From assembly GCF_900117455.1 (NCBI RefSeq), contig NZ_FPHO01000002.1:496001-560000 (forward strand): a stretch of 64,000 nucleotides of DNA. Reading direction: 5' to 3'. This document shows, piece after piece, positions 25,282 to 34,071 of the stretch. Position numbers and translations under genes: made by a program. Numbering within the stretch: position 1 is the first letter of the stretch; every line of letters starts with the position of its first letter. Origin of the DNA: Hyphomicrobium sp. CS1GBMeth3 (lineage in GTDB: Bacteria; Pseudomonadota; Alphaproteobacteria; Rhizobiales; Hyphomicrobiaceae). The notes beneath the pieces were generated by a model. That model had not been told where the DNA came from. It made no database searches and saw only the letters and a list, made by a program, of their open reading frames with translations.

Positions 25282-28191
25282 TTATTGGCCCAGGCGCTCC
25301 AGCAGCGCGGGGACGTGCACCTGATCGGCTTTGTAGTTGCCGGTCAGCGCGTGCATGACGATGTTGATGCCGGTGCGCAGCGCCATCTCCCGCTGGCTCT
25401 CGCCGCCGGGCACCACGGGGTAGAGCGGCCGGCCGGTGCTGTCGAGCGCCCAGGCCGAGGCGAAGTCGTTCGAGGTGATCATGATCGAGGTGACGCCGTC
25501 GGCGCGGCGTGCCCTGCGGGTGTCGCCGTCGCTCTCCGAGGTCGCCTCGACCCAGAGCTGCCCGCCTTCCCAGCGGCCCGGGAACGAGCGCAGCAGGTAG
25601 AACGATTTCGTCAGCACGTGGTCCTCGGGAACGGGCTCAAGGCGCGGGACGTCCAGCGCGCCAAGCACGCGCTTCAGCGCGGCGCCGTTTCGGCCCTCCA
25701 GGTTCGATCCCGTCGGCATGCCCGAGCCGTAATCGCGCGTGTCGAAGATGATCATGCCGCCCTGCTTCATGTAGGCGTCGATCTTGGCCAGCGTGGGCTG
25801 AGGCAACGGCTTGGCGCTCGACAGCACCGGCCAGTAAAGCACAGGATAGAAGGCGATCTCGTCCTTGACGATGTCGACGGCCATCGGCTCGCCCGGCTCG
25901 ACGGCGGTGCGCACCGCGAGCACGCGCGACAAGCCGTCGAGGCCGGCCTTGCTCGTGGCGTCGGCGCCGGGATCGCCGGTCAGCACGTAACCGAGGGTGA
26001 CGTTCTCGGTCGCCTTCTGGGCCACCGCGCCGCCCGGGATGTCGGCATAGCTCGCGGCGGGGTTGTTCTGCGCGCGCGCCTGGTCCGGGGCCAGGAGGGC
26101 CGGGGAGGCGAGGGCCATGGCGATCAGAGCCCCAGCGGCGGTGCGCGTGCGCGGCTTGAGCCAGGCGGAAAGAGCACCGAAGACGCCGAGCATGGCCAGG
26201 ACGGCGAGGATGTCGGCAAAAACGAGGCCGACCGCCGTTGTCAGCAGAGCTGGACCAAGCGGCGTCGAAGGCTGTGTCTCGTAGAGCATGCGCTGGGCCC
26301 CGGTCAGGCGGGGAAGCGGCGTGAGAACGCTCTTTTGCTCGAGGACGTTCAGCGCACGCGGTGACCCCTGTGCCCCATAGTAGCCGGGCGGATGAACAAG
26401 GCTAGCCTTCACGGATGAAATGTTGGCCACCGGGATCGCTTCGGCTGTGGGTGGCGGCGGTCGCAGGATACCGAATCCGTCGAGCGTCTGGACCGGGGCG
26501 ATGGCGTCGCCTTCCGCCGCGGGCGCATCGCTCTGGGCGATGGACGGGTCCGTGACGGTCGCTGCGGCTTCGCCGGCGCCGGTCTGCGGCGACAGGCTGC
26601 CGAGGCTGGTGATCCGGCGCAGCATCTCGACGAAGAGACCGGACATCGGCAGATTCGACCAGTCCGAATTAGCCGTGACGTGGAACAGCACGATCTGGCC
26701 CTGGCCGCGCGTGACGGCCGTGACGAGCGGCGTGCCGTCGGCCAGGCGCGCCCAGACCTTGATGTTGGGGGTCAGCAGGGCGGGATCGGCGAGCACCTGC
26801 CGGCTGACGGTTACGTCCTTGGGTACGGTGATGCCGGCGAACAGACTCGTGTCGTCGAAGGCCGCAAGCGGCTGGGGGATCGACCAGGAGAGCGCGCCAC
26901 CGAGCGTGCGACCGCCCATGCGCAACGCTACCGGCAAGAGGTCGTCGCCGCCGCTTTCGAGGCGCGGGCCGGCGAAGCGCACGAGGATGCCGCCCTTCTC
27001 GACCCAGCCGTTAACCTGCTCCTTCACCTCGCCCGACAGGGTGCCGATGTCCGCGAGCATGAGCACGCTCGCCTTTTCCTTCAGGATCGTGTCGACGCCT
27101 TCGGCAAGGTTATGGCTCTTCGGGCGCACGATCTCGGCGTAGGGCTGGACGGCCTTCTCGAGGTAGTAGAGCGGCGCGAGGAGCGGCTGAGACTGCTCCT
27201 GGCTTTCGCCTGAGATCATGCCGACGCGCTGCCACTGCGAACGGCCGTCGAGCAGGCTCACAGCACCGGCTGAAGCCTCGGCCGCGGTCTCGAGACGTGT
27301 GACCTGGTTCCTGAGCTCGAGCGGCAGGTCGAAGTTGACGTCGCCGCCTGTGGCGCCACCCGACAGCGTGAAGGTGGCTTCGCCGAGGCGCTGTCCGCGC
27401 GCGGAGAAGGCGTCGATGCGCCCGGCACGGGCAGGGCCGCCCGTGCGTAGCACGGTTGCCACGAGCTTACCGTCGGCGCCGACGCCTGCGGTGAGGCCGA
27501 GCGGCTCGGCGCCGCCCGAATCCTCGACCAGCGAGAACGTGCCGTCACCAGCGGCTGCTTCGAGGCCTTGGGCGAATGCGGCGGCCTGGCCGTCGTGGTC
27601 AATGCCGTCGGCGAGCCAGAGAACGTTGGGTGCCGCGACGTTGGCGGAGGCGATCGCGTCCGTCAGCGCGGCGAGCGTTCCTTTGCGATCGGGCGCGAAT
27701 GGCTGCGGCTGCAGTGCGGCGAGCGTGGCACGGGCGTCACCCGGCGTTTCGAGGCCGAGCGTTCGCCCCTTCGTCGCGGTTGCCGTCTCGGCAATCAGCA
27801 CCGGGCGGTTCTGGCGCTGCGCCTCGGACAGAATTTCTTCCGCCAATGCCGTGCGCCGCGCCCAGCCCGCGGCGGCGGACCAGCCGTTGTCGACGACGAG
27901 CACGACGGGCCCGGTGCCGGTCATGGAGCGGTCGCGAGCCGGGTTCAGGACGGGTTCGGCGAGCGCGAGGATGACGAGCGCTGCGGCGGCGAGGCGGATG
28001 AGCAGCAACCACCAGGGCGTCTTGGCCGGTGTCTTCTCCTCATTCTCGAGCCCGACGAGGATGCGGGTGGCCGGAAATTCCACCTGCTTCGGACGCGGCG
28101 GAACGGTCTTCAGCAGCCAGTAGATCAGCGGCAGCGCCGCGAGACCTGCCAGCAGCCATGGATTGAGGAATGCAAACGCGCCGAGGCTCAT
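25282..28191 (-). CDS. BatA-like / DUF4159 large membrane protein
   Basis: A 969-residue protein. The N-terminus is the BatA-type double-helix module (FLNPWLLAGLAALPLIYWLL and LLLIRLAAAALVILALAEPV). A vWA-like domain (PVVLVVDNGWSAAAGWARR) and a GATase-like region follow, then central helices near residues 655-710 and the DUF4159 domain at the C-terminus (KDEIAFYPVLYWPVL, MIIFDTRDYGSG). Its ATG overlaps the DUF58 stop by 4 bp, so translation is coupled. The metal-ion-dependent adhesion site is incomplete (DNGWS instead of DxSxS). It probably forms an envelope complex with its operon partners under control of the MoxR ATPase. Confidence 0.88.
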   Translation of the reverse strand: MSLGAFAFLNPWLLAGLAALPLIYWLLKTVPPRPKQVEFPATRILVGLENEEKTPAKTPWWLLLIRLAAAALVILALAEPVLNPARDRSMTGTGPVVLVVDNGWSAAAGWARRTALAEEILSEAQRQNRPVLIAETATATKGRTLGLETPGDARATLAALQPQPFAPDRKGTLAALTDAIASANVAAPNVLWLADGIDHDGQAAAFAQGLEAAAGDGTFSLVEDSGGAEPLGLTAGVGADGKLVATVLRTGGPARAGRIDAFSARGQRLGEATFTLSGGATGGDVNFDLPLELRNQVTRLETAAEASAGAVSLLDGRSQWQRVGMISGESQEQSQPLLAPLYYLEKAVQPYAEIVRPKSHNLAEGVDTILKEKASVLMLADIGTLSGEVKEQVNGWVEKGGILVRFAGPRLESGGDDLLPVALRMGGRTLGGALSWSIPQPLAAFDDTSLFAGITVPKDVTVSRQVLADPALLTPNIKVWARLADGTPLVTAVTRGQGQIVLFHVTANSDWSNLPMSGLFVEMLRRITSLGSLSPQTGAGEAAATVTDPSIAQSDAPAAEGDAIAPVQTLDGFGILRPPPPTAEAIPVANISSVKASLVHPPGYYGAQGSPRALNVLEQKSVLTPLPRLTGAQRMLYETQPSTPLGPALLTTAVGLVFADILAVLAMLGVFGALSAWLKPRTRTAAGALIAMALASPALLAPDQARAQNNPAASYADIPGGAVAQKATENVTLGYVLTGDPGADATSKAGLDGLSRVLAVRTAVEPGEPMAVDIVKDEIAFYPVLYWPVLSSAKPLPQPTLAKIDAYMKQGGMIIFDTRDYGSGMPTGSNLEGRNGAALKRVLGALDVPRLEPVPEDHVLTKSFYLLRSFPGRWEGGQLWVEATSESDGDTRRARRADGVTSIMITSNDFASAWALDSTGRPLYPVVPGGESQREMALRTGINIVMHALTGNYKADQVHVPALLERLGQ

Positions 28192-29177
28192 GAGACCCCT
28201 TCCGCATTTTCATTGCCGGTCGTCGCGGCCTGGCCGCTCCAGCGGTAGCCGCCTTCGCGGCCTTCGAGACGCATGACGAGCGTCAGCAGCGGTTCGGTCG
28301 GTGGCCGATCGGTATGATGAACGAGGAACGTCCAGCCGAGCCGCGTGGCGAGTGCCTGCAACTCGTCGCGGTGCGCCTTGAGCCGTGCCTGGTAGCGCGC
28401 GCGCAGGCTCTCGGCGCGGTCGGCAATCCAAGAGGTGCCTCCTTCGGAGGCGAGGAACTCGGTTCGCCCTTCATAGGGGAGTGTTTCCTCGGCGGGATCC
28501 AAGACCTGCACGAGATGGCCGGTGGCGCCTCCGGCTGCGAGGATCTCGATGCTCTCGCGCAGCTCCTCGATGGGATCGAGGAAATCGCTGACGAGGATCA
28601 AGCCTGAATAACGGCTGACGCGGATCGGGGAGGGACGGCCCGAGACGAGCTGCGGCGCATCCGGGTGCGTGGCGATGGCTTCTGCGATGCGCGTTGCGGC
28701 GCGCCGGCTCGAAGTCGGCAATGTCAGTCCGAGGAGACCGACGCGCTCGCCGCCGCGTACCAGCAACTCGCCTGCCGCCAGCATCAGCACGAGCGCGCGG
28801 TCACGCTTCGTGACGTTGGACAGGTGGCTTTTGAAGGCCATAGACGGTGAGAGGTCGGGCCAAAGCCAAACGGTATGCGCTGCCTCCCACTCGCGCTCGC
28901 GCACGTAGAGGTGATCGGAGCTCGCGGAACGGCGCCAGTCGATGAGTTGCGCCGAGTCCTGCTGCTCGTAGGTGCGGAACTGCCAGAACGTTTCGCCGGG
29001 GCCGGCGCGGCGGCGACCGTGGATGCCGTGGGCGACAGTCTGCGCGATGCGGTCCGCCTCGACCAGGAGATCAGGCAGCCGCTCGGCAAGCGCGTGCGCG
29101 TCGCGCTCAAGCTTGAGCACGCGTGTGTTGTCCGATTGCGAAGCCTGGCCGAAGAGGGGCCCGCGGGGCGCCGCCAT
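28188..29177 (-). CDS. DUF58 domain protein
   Basis: A protein of about 329 residues with the DUF58 signature: GIHGRRRAGPGETFWQFRTY near residue 50 and the conserved QLIDWRRSASSDHLYVREREW, followed by a vWA-like core (WLWPDLSPSM, LILVSDFLDP). DUF58 proteins pair with MoxR ATPases in stress and envelope operons. The ATG at 29177 has GGAG about 8-9 nt upstream; a GTG at 29186 overlapping the moxR stop is the alternative. It is second in the four-gene operon. Confidence 0.9.
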   Translation of the reverse strand: MAAPRGPLFGQASQSDNTRVLKLERDAHALAERLPDLLVEADRIAQTVAHGIHGRRRAGPGETFWQFRTYEQQDSAQLIDWRRSASSDHLYVREREWEAAHTVWLWPDLSPSMAFKSHLSNVTKRDRALVLMLAAGELLVRGGERVGLLGLTLPTSSRRAATRIAEAIATHPDAPQLVSGRPSPIRVSRYSGLILVSDFLDPIEELRESIEILAAGGATGHLVQVLDPAEETLPYEGRTEFLASEGGTSWIADRAESLRARYQARLKAHRDELQALATRLGWTFLVHHTDRPPTEPLLTLVMRLEGREGGYRWSGQAATTGNENAEGVS

Positions 29178-29182
29178 TCCGC

Positions 29183-30181
29183 TCACTCCACGGCGTGGGC
29201 AAGGCGCGCGATCAGCGGCGCCAGTTCCAAGCCTTCGGCGCGCGCGGCAAAGGTCAGCGCCATGCGGTGCTTCAGGACCGGCTCGGCAAGCTCGATCACG
29301 TCGTCGATCGAGGGCGCGAGGCGGCCGTCGATGAGGGCCTTGGCGCGCACGGCCAGCATCAGGGCCTGGCTGGCGCGCGGACCGGGGCCCCAGGCGACAA
29401 AGCGATCGGTGTCGGCACTGGCTCCGGTGCCGGGACGTGCCGAGCGCACGAGCTTCAGGATCGACTCGACAACCTTGTCGGGCACGGGGACCTGGCGCAC
29501 AAGGCGCTGGATGGTCATGAGCTCGGCGGCCGACAGCACGCTTTCGACGGTACGCTCGTCGTTACCGGTGGTGGCGTAGAGCATGCGCCGCTCTGCTGCG
29601 AGGTCCGGGTAGGTGACGTCGATCTCGAGCAGGAAGCGGTCGAGCTGTGCTTCGGGGAGCGGATAGGTGCCTTCCTGCTCGAGCGGATTCTGAGTCGCGA
29701 GCACGTGGAAGGGTTGCGGAACGTCGTGGCGCGCGCCAGCGACCGTCACGTGATGCTCCTGCATGGCCTGCAACAGGGCAGACTGCGTTTTGGGAGACGC
29801 GCGGTTGATCTCGTCGGCCATCAAGAGCTGCGTAAAGATCGGGCCTTTGATGAAGCGGAAGGTGCGGCGCTGGCCCGGCGCCTCCTCGAGCACCTCGGAG
29901 CCGATGATATCGGAGGGCATCAAGTCAGGCGTGAACTGGATGCGCTTGGCGTCGAGGCCGAGCACGCGGCCGAGTGTCTCGACGAGCAGCGTCTTGGCGA
30001 GGCCCGGCACGCCGATGAGCAGCGCGTGGCCGCCGGAGAGGATGGTGATCAGCGTTCGCTCGATGACCACGTCCTGGCCGAAGATGACGGAGGCGGCCGC
30101 CTTGTGGGCGCGCTTCACGCGCTCGGCCGCGGCCTCGAGCTTCGGAACAATCGCCTCTTCGGTTTGGATAACGTTGCTCAT
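29183..30181 (-). CDS. MoxR family AAA+ ATPase
   Basis: A 332-residue MoxR-type AAA+ chaperone-like ATPase. Walker A is GVPGLAKTLL, Walker B LLMADEINRAS, sensor 1 VLATQNPLEQEGTYPLPEAQ, and the arginine-finger region LDRFL follows. MoxR proteins remodel or insert cofactors into vWA-domain partners, represented here by the following three genes. The start at 30181 (MSNVIQTEEAI) matches the family N-terminus; an upstream in-frame ATG at 30271 would add 30 non-conserved residues. It is the first gene of the operon, with promoter presumably in 30182-30350. Confidence 0.93.
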   Translation of the reverse strand: MSNVIQTEEAIVPKLEAAAERVKRAHKAAASVIFGQDVVIERTLITILSGGHALLIGVPGLAKTLLVETLGRVLGLDAKRIQFTPDLMPSDIIGSEVLEEAPGQRRTFRFIKGPIFTQLLMADEINRASPKTQSALLQAMQEHHVTVAGARHDVPQPFHVLATQNPLEQEGTYPLPEAQLDRFLLEIDVTYPDLAAERRMLYATTGNDERTVESVLSAAELMTIQRLVRQVPVPDKVVESILKLVRSARPGTGASADTDRFVAWGPGPRASQALMLAVRAKALIDGRLAPSIDDVIELAEPVLKHRMALTFAARAEGLELAPLIARLAHAVE

Positions 30182-30499
30182 GATGGGCCGGCTCTCAGGT
30201 TGGAGGGCGCCACTTCGGAACGGTGTCCGGAACACGGGGCGCGCATTTTTGTTGATGTGACGGGCTGGCAAGGCCTCCGGTCAAGTTAACACTCGGTAAG
30301 ACGCTTCGGGAAACTTCCTTATCGGTTGATTAGCTGTGTAGTTCGCGGTGTTCATGGACAATATAGCGCCGGCCACGATGTTTGGACCGGCGGCACCCTT
30401 CCTCCGCCCGGACGGCTTTCTCAACAAGAGCGGAAGCTCTAACGTTTTGTTCCATACCGTGATTTGGATGCGGGAAAGAAAGACGGCTGGCCAGAGACA
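30182..30499. other. 318-bp gap between moxR and DUF1285 genes
   Basis: This is the divergent control region for the MoxR operon and the DUF1285 gene. It contains a 49-codon frame (30354-30503) that ends exactly on the DUF1285 start codon, listed separately; no other gene is seen. Confidence 0.5.
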
Positions 30500-30503
30500 A
30501 TGA
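30354..30503 (+). CDS. candidate 49-aa small ORF overlapping the DUF1285 start
   Basis: An ATG at 30354 opens 49 codons without interruption and closes with a TGA that overlaps the ATG of the next gene (ATGA at 30500). The peptide starts MDNIAPATMFGPAAPF and ends basic (WMRERKTAGQRQ). No family is recognised and the ribosome-binding site is weak. It could be a leader peptide or simply chance. Confidence 0.25.
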   Translation: MDNIAPATMFGPAAPFLRPDGFLNKSGSSNVLFHTVIWMRERKTAGQRQ

Positions 30504-31036
30504 ACCGGCTCGAGGATTTACTTAAGCAGACGGACACGAACGGTTCGGCACCGGTCGAGCGCTGGGACCCGCCCTATTGCGGCGATATCGGCCTCGCCAT
30601 CGCGCGCGACGGCACATGGTCCTATCAGGGAAGCCCCATCCGGCGGCCGGCGATGGTGAAGCTGTTCGCGCGCGTGCTGCGGCGCGACGCCGACGGGCGG
30701 ACCTATCTCGTGACGCCGGTCGAGAAGGTGGACATCGCGGTTGCCGACGCGCCGTTTCTTGCCATCGAGATGGATGTGAGCGGGCGTGGGCGCGCGCAGA
30801 CGCTGCTGTTTCGCACCAATGTCGACGATGTGGTGCGCTGCGGGTCCGAGCATCCGCTGCGTTTTGCCGCCGGCGCTCGCGGTGACGAGCTTCGGCCGTA
30901 TCTACTGGTGCGCGGGCGGCTCGAGGCGCTGGTGGCGCGCTCGCTGGTTTACGATCTCGTCGAGCTTGCGGTCGAGGGTCCGCAGGGGCGGCTGGGCATC
31001 TGGAGCGATGACGCCTTCTTCGCGCTGCCGGATTAA
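30500..31036 (+). CDS. DUF1285 family protein
   Basis: A 178-residue soluble protein of the DUF1285 family (PF06938). The region VERWDPPYCGDIGLAIARDG and the following WSYQGSPIRRPAMVKLFARV are characteristic, as is the repeat-like LVTPVEKVDIAVADAPFLAI. The structure known for the family is a two-domain beta-rich fold of unknown function. The start at 30500 (MNRLEDLLKQ) is preferred over an in-frame TTG at 30464. It is divergent from moxR and convergent with the next gene. Confidence 0.88.
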   Translation: MNRLEDLLKQTDTNGSAPVERWDPPYCGDIGLAIARDGTWSYQGSPIRRPAMVKLFARVLRRDADGRTYLVTPVEKVDIAVADAPFLAIEMDVSGRGRAQTLLFRTNVDDVVRCGSEHPLRFAAGARGDELRPYLLVRGRLEALVARSLVYDLVELAVEGPQGRLGIWSDDAFFALPD

Positions 31037-31060
31037 GAACTGACGGCTCGGTTCATGGGT

Positions 31061-31792
31061 TCAGGGGCTCGTGGCCGACGCCTTGGCCTTCGGCGGGCTT
31101 TCCTTTGGCTTAGCCTTGTCGGCAGCGACTTTCGTCTTCTTCGAATCCTTCTTCTCTGCTTCCTCGGCGCCGGGACCGTAACGGCGCGCGCAATTGCGGT
31201 GCAGGAACTTGTTGATCGAGCGGATCATCGGACGGTGGAAGACTCCGAGTGTGTCCTCCAACTTTGCGGCGGCCCAGACCGTCGATTTCACGTCGTCCGG
31301 TCCCTGGATGTCTTCGAGGTTGATCCAAACCTTGTCGGCCTTGCCGTCCTTGAATTTGAGCTTGGGCGCAAGACGGGCTGTCACCGGCTTCAGCTGCCCT
31401 TCTCGGTCGACGACGCACTTCACGTTGTGAGCTGGGACTTTCACGGTGTGCTTCGGTCGCGTCAGGGCGGCGACAATGTCCTTGCGCTCGAGCTTGAGGT
31501 CGACCTTGCATTGAGCGTCGCCGAAGCCCCACGACATACCTTTGCTCTTTCCTTCCTCGAGCGAGGATTTGGCCCAGGTCTTCTGCACATCGCAGGTGAG
31601 ATCGTCGCCGACCGGCTGCTTGTTCAGCACCATCATGCAGAGCCGCCGCTCGCACGCCTTGAGGGCTTCCATTTCTCCGGGAGGCTCCTCGATCGCATGC
31701 AATGGTGCTGTCGAGACGAGCAGCGTCAGCACAGCAGCGAATCCGGAGACGCAGATCCGGCGCGATCTCGTGCTCGTGGCGCGTTGGCTCAA
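31061..31792 (-). CDS. hypothetical exported protein (243 aa)
   Basis: Begins with a TTG supported by AGGAG 8 nt upstream. A signal peptide (ICVSGFAAVLTLLVSTAPLHA) leads a mature domain with several cysteines (ACERRLCMMV, LTCDVQKTW, AQCKVDL, VKCVVD, HRNCARRYG), suggesting disulfide bonds in the periplasm. The tail from about residue 208 is a Lys/Ala/Pro-rich low-complexity stretch that could bind anionic wall or DNA. The family is not named from memory. The gene is convergent with DUF1285 and divergent from the aa3 subunit IV gene. Confidence 0.7.
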   Translation of the reverse strand: MSQRATSTRSRRICVSGFAAVLTLLVSTAPLHAIEEPPGEMEALKACERRLCMMVLNKQPVGDDLTCDVQKTWAKSSLEEGKSKGMSWGFGDAQCKVDLKLERKDIVAALTRPKHTVKVPAHNVKCVVDREGQLKPVTARLAPKLKFKDGKADKVWINLEDIQGPDDVKSTVWAAAKLEDTLGVFHRPMIRSINKFLHRNCARRYGPGAEEAEKKDSKKTKVAADKAKPKESPPKAKASATSP

Positions 31793-31888
31793 GGGCGGCT
31801 CCTGGGGCAGACAAGGTTAGTCTTTGGTCCGGGATCGAACGGGTACTGACATCGTATTGGGCCGATATTTGGGCCTTTTTTCGCGTTT

Positions 31889-31907
31889 GCCTGCCGAACC
31901 GGCAGGC
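31889..31907 (+). promoter_or_regulatory. perfect hairpin in the aa3 subunit IV leader
   Basis: GCCTGCCG, 3-nt loop, CGGCAGGC: an 8-bp perfect stem about 85 nt before the aa3 subunit IV start. No T run follows on either strand, so a leader or operator role is more likely than termination. Confidence 0.3.
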
Positions 31908-31991
31908 GGCGAACTCTAGTCGTGGGCTTGAAGCATGGCAAAGCTTGGGCTACCAAGTGCCAAGAAGGTTTTAAAACATGGGAGGACTCTT

Positions 31992-32135
31992 ATGGGGGTC
32001 AACACTTCGGGCGGTCATCCGGCGATGGACTATGCCGAGCATGTCCGCACCTATCAGAACTTTCTCGCCTGGACCAAAGTGGGCATCGTTTTCCTCGTCG
32101 TGCTCCTGTCCGGCATGGCGTATTTTCTCGTCTAG
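31992..32135 (+). CDS. aa3-type cytochrome c oxidase subunit IV (47 aa)
   Basis: Very short membrane protein: a polar start (MGVNTSGGHPAMDYAEHVRT) with the MDYAEHxRTY motif of the bacterial aa3 oxidase subunit IV family (PF07835), then one transmembrane helix (VGIVFLVVLLSGMAYFLV). It associates with the terminal oxidase in the inner membrane. GGGAGGACTCTT before the ATG gives a strong ribosome-binding site and fixes the start. The remaining oxidase genes are not nearby; a location just upstream of the transhydrogenase operon is common in this order. Confidence 0.92.
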   Translation: MGVNTSGGHPAMDYAEHVRTYQNFLAWTKVGIVFLVVLLSGMAYFLV

Positions 32136-32304
32136 ACCCAAAACTCTCCCGAGTTTCCGGTAGCAGGGCCAGCGCGTATTCTCCGCGGGGCGACCTTGTC
32201 GTGCGGACTATTCAGTCGCTGTTAGTCTGCCGGAAACCCGAACGGACCAGTTCTCTGGTCCCATCGCCTGCGTACAGACTGCGAGCGAGTCAACGGGTGG
32301 TCCG

Positions 32305-33444
32305 ATGGTTACCATTGCTGTGACGGCCGAAGGGGCGGATGAGCCTCGCATTGCCGTTTCGCCGGAGACCGTGAAAAAGCTCACGGGGCTCGGCGCCAAG
32401 GTTCGCGTCGAAGCGGGGGCGGGGGCGCGATCGCGATTCTCCGACGATGCCTTGAAGGCCGCGGGCGCCGAGATCGCCGCGACGGCGGCCGAGACGCTTT
32501 CGGGGGCGGATATTCTGCTCAAGGTCCGGCGGCCATCGGCCGACGAGATCAAACAGCTGAAGCCCGCTGCGCTTGTCGGTGCCCTTCTCGATCCCTTCGA
32601 TAAGCCTGGCCTGGAGCCGATTGTGGCGACCGGCGCCAGCCTTTTCTCGATGGAGTTCGTGCCGCGCATCACGCGTGCGCAGTCGATGGACGTGCTGTCG
32701 AGCCAGGCAAACCTCGCGGGCTACAAGGCGGTGGTGGATGCAGCCTCGGCCTTCGGGCAGGCGCTGCCGATGATGATGACGGCGGCGGGCACGGTGCCGG
32801 CGGCGAAGCTCTTCATCATGGGTGTCGGCGTTGCGGGCCTACAGGCCATCGCCACGGCGCGTCGCCTCGGTGCCATCGTGTCGGCGACCGACGTGCGTCC
32901 GGCGACGAAGGAGCAGGTGGCCTCGCTCGGTGCCAAGTTCATCGCCGTCGAGGACGAGGAGTTCAAGCAGGCGCAGACAGCGGCCGGCTATGCGAAGCCG
33001 ATGTCGGCGGAGTACCAAGCCAAGCAGGCCGAGCTCATTGCGAGCCACATTAAGAACCAGGACATCGTCATCACGACGGCGCTCATTCCAGGCCGGCCGG
33101 CGCCAAAGCTCGTCTCTGCCGCGATGCTGGCGTCCATGAAGCCGGGGTCCGTGATCGTCGATCTCGCGGCCGAGCGCGGCGGCAATGTGGAAGGGACGGT
33201 TCCGGGGGAGACTGTGGAAGTGTCCGGCGTCAAGATCGTGGGGCCGCTCAACCTCGCGGGCACCGTGCCCGTCAACGCCTCAAGCCTCTATGCCAAGAAT
33301 CTCCTCGCGTTCCTGGACCTGTTCTTCGACAAGAAGGACAAGTCGTTCAACGTCAATTGGGACGACGAGATCGTGCGCGGGACGCTGATCGCCAAGGACG
33401 GCAAGATCGTGCATCCCAACCTTGCTTCCCAACCCGCCGCTTGA
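32305..33444 (+). CDS. pntAA: NAD(P) transhydrogenase subunit alpha part 1 (PntAA)
   Basis: A 379-residue soluble NAD(H)-binding domain I of proton-translocating transhydrogenase, which transfers hydride from NADH to NADP+ at the expense of proton-motive force. Features are the N-terminal [19 protein letters not shown], the [20 protein letters not shown] segment and the Rossmann loop [20 protein letters not shown]. Also present are the mobile-loop region around [16 protein letters not shown] and the C-terminal [20 protein letters not shown]. It is encoded separately from the membrane part, as is usual in alphaproteobacteria. First gene of the pnt operon. Confidence 0.96.
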   Translation: MVTIAVTAEGADEPRIAVSPETVKKLTGLGAKVRVEAGAGARSRFSDDALKAAGAEIAATAAETLSGADILLKVRRPSADEIKQLKPAALVGALLDPFDKPGLEPIVATGASLFSMEFVPRITRAQSMDVLSSQANLAGYKAVVDAASAFGQALPMMMTAAGTVPAAKLFIMGVGVAGLQAIATARRLGAIVSATDVRPATKEQVASLGAKFIAVEDEEFKQAQTAAGYAKPMSAEYQAKQAELIASHIKNQDIVITTALIPGRPAPKLVSAAMLASMKPGSVIVDLAAERGGNVEGTVPGETVEVSGVKIVGPLNLAGTVPVNASSLYAKNLLAFLDLFFDKKDKSFNVNWDDEIVRGTLIAKDGKIVHPNLASQPAA

Positions 33445-33454
33445 GGATCGCGCC

Positions 33455-33862
33455 ATGCAAACCATTGGGTCGCTCATCCGCCGGTTTAGCGTGCTTGCCG
33501 GTGTCGTTCTGCTGCTGCCAACCGCCGCTTTCGCTGCCTCCGAAGGCATCGGCGGACCGGTCGATCCGTCGATCTACCGCCTCATGGTGTTCGTGATGGC
33601 GATCTTCGTCGGCTACTACGTCGTCTGGAGCGTCACGCCTGCGCTGCACACGCCGCTGATGAGCGTCACCAACGCCATCAGCTCTGTGATCGTGGTCGGT
33701 GCGCTGCTTGCGGTCGGTGTCGAGCTCGTCGCGGAAGGTACGACCGCTGCGCGCGTCTTTGGCTTCCTCGCCCTCGTCATGGCGTCGATCAATATCTTCG
33801 GCGGCTTTCTCGTCACGAGCCGCATGCTCGCCATGTACAAGAAGAAAGAGCCCAAGAAATGA
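33455..33862 (+). CDS. pntAB: NAD(P) transhydrogenase subunit alpha part 2 (PntAB)
   Basis: A 135-residue membrane subunit supplying the first helices of the proton channel. A hydrophobic leader ([16 protein letters not shown]) precedes three helices including [19 protein letters not shown] and [20 protein letters not shown], the latter highly conserved in PntAB. The tail is KKKEPKK. The ATG at 33455 is 10 bp after the pntAA stop. The 3' end overlaps the following small gene by 4 bp (ATGA). Confidence 0.95.
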   Translation: MQTIGSLIRRFSVLAGVVLLLPTAAFAASEGIGGPVDPSIYRLMVFVMAIFVGYYVVWSVTPALHTPLMSVTNAISSVIVVGALLAVGVELVAEGTTAARVFGFLALVMASINIFGGFLVTSRMLAMYKKKEPKK

Positions 33863-34065
33863 GGATCTCCGGCCTGCTCGCCGCGCTGAAGAGGTCGTGG
33901 CTGCCGCTCCTGGTGGCGATCGGGCTGTCTATCGCCGCGATTGCGGCCTCTATCCCGCGCAATCCGCATGCGGGCAAAATTTCTGCAGTTGATCCCGCTC
34001 ATGTCTATCCCGCATTCGCCGACGTGCAGATCCCGTCGGAGACGACCGAAGCCGTGAAGGACTGA
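33859..34065 (+). CDS. small single-helix membrane protein inside the pnt operon (68 aa)
   Basis: A 68-residue protein with a basic N-terminus ([16 protein letters not shown]), one transmembrane helix ([16 protein letters not shown]), and a polar C-terminus likely periplasmic ([20 protein letters not shown]). It overlaps the pntAB stop by 4 bp and ends 6 bp before pntB, so it must be co-translated with the transhydrogenase. No family is recognised and classical pnt operons have no gene here. It may be an accessory or assembly subunit, or an orphan; confidence that it is translated is fairly high given the coupling. Confidence 0.7.
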   Translation: MRISGLLAALKRSWLPLLVAIGLSIAAIAASIPRNPHAGKISAVDPAHVYPAFADVQIPSETTEAVKD

Positions 34066-34071
34066 TCCGTC

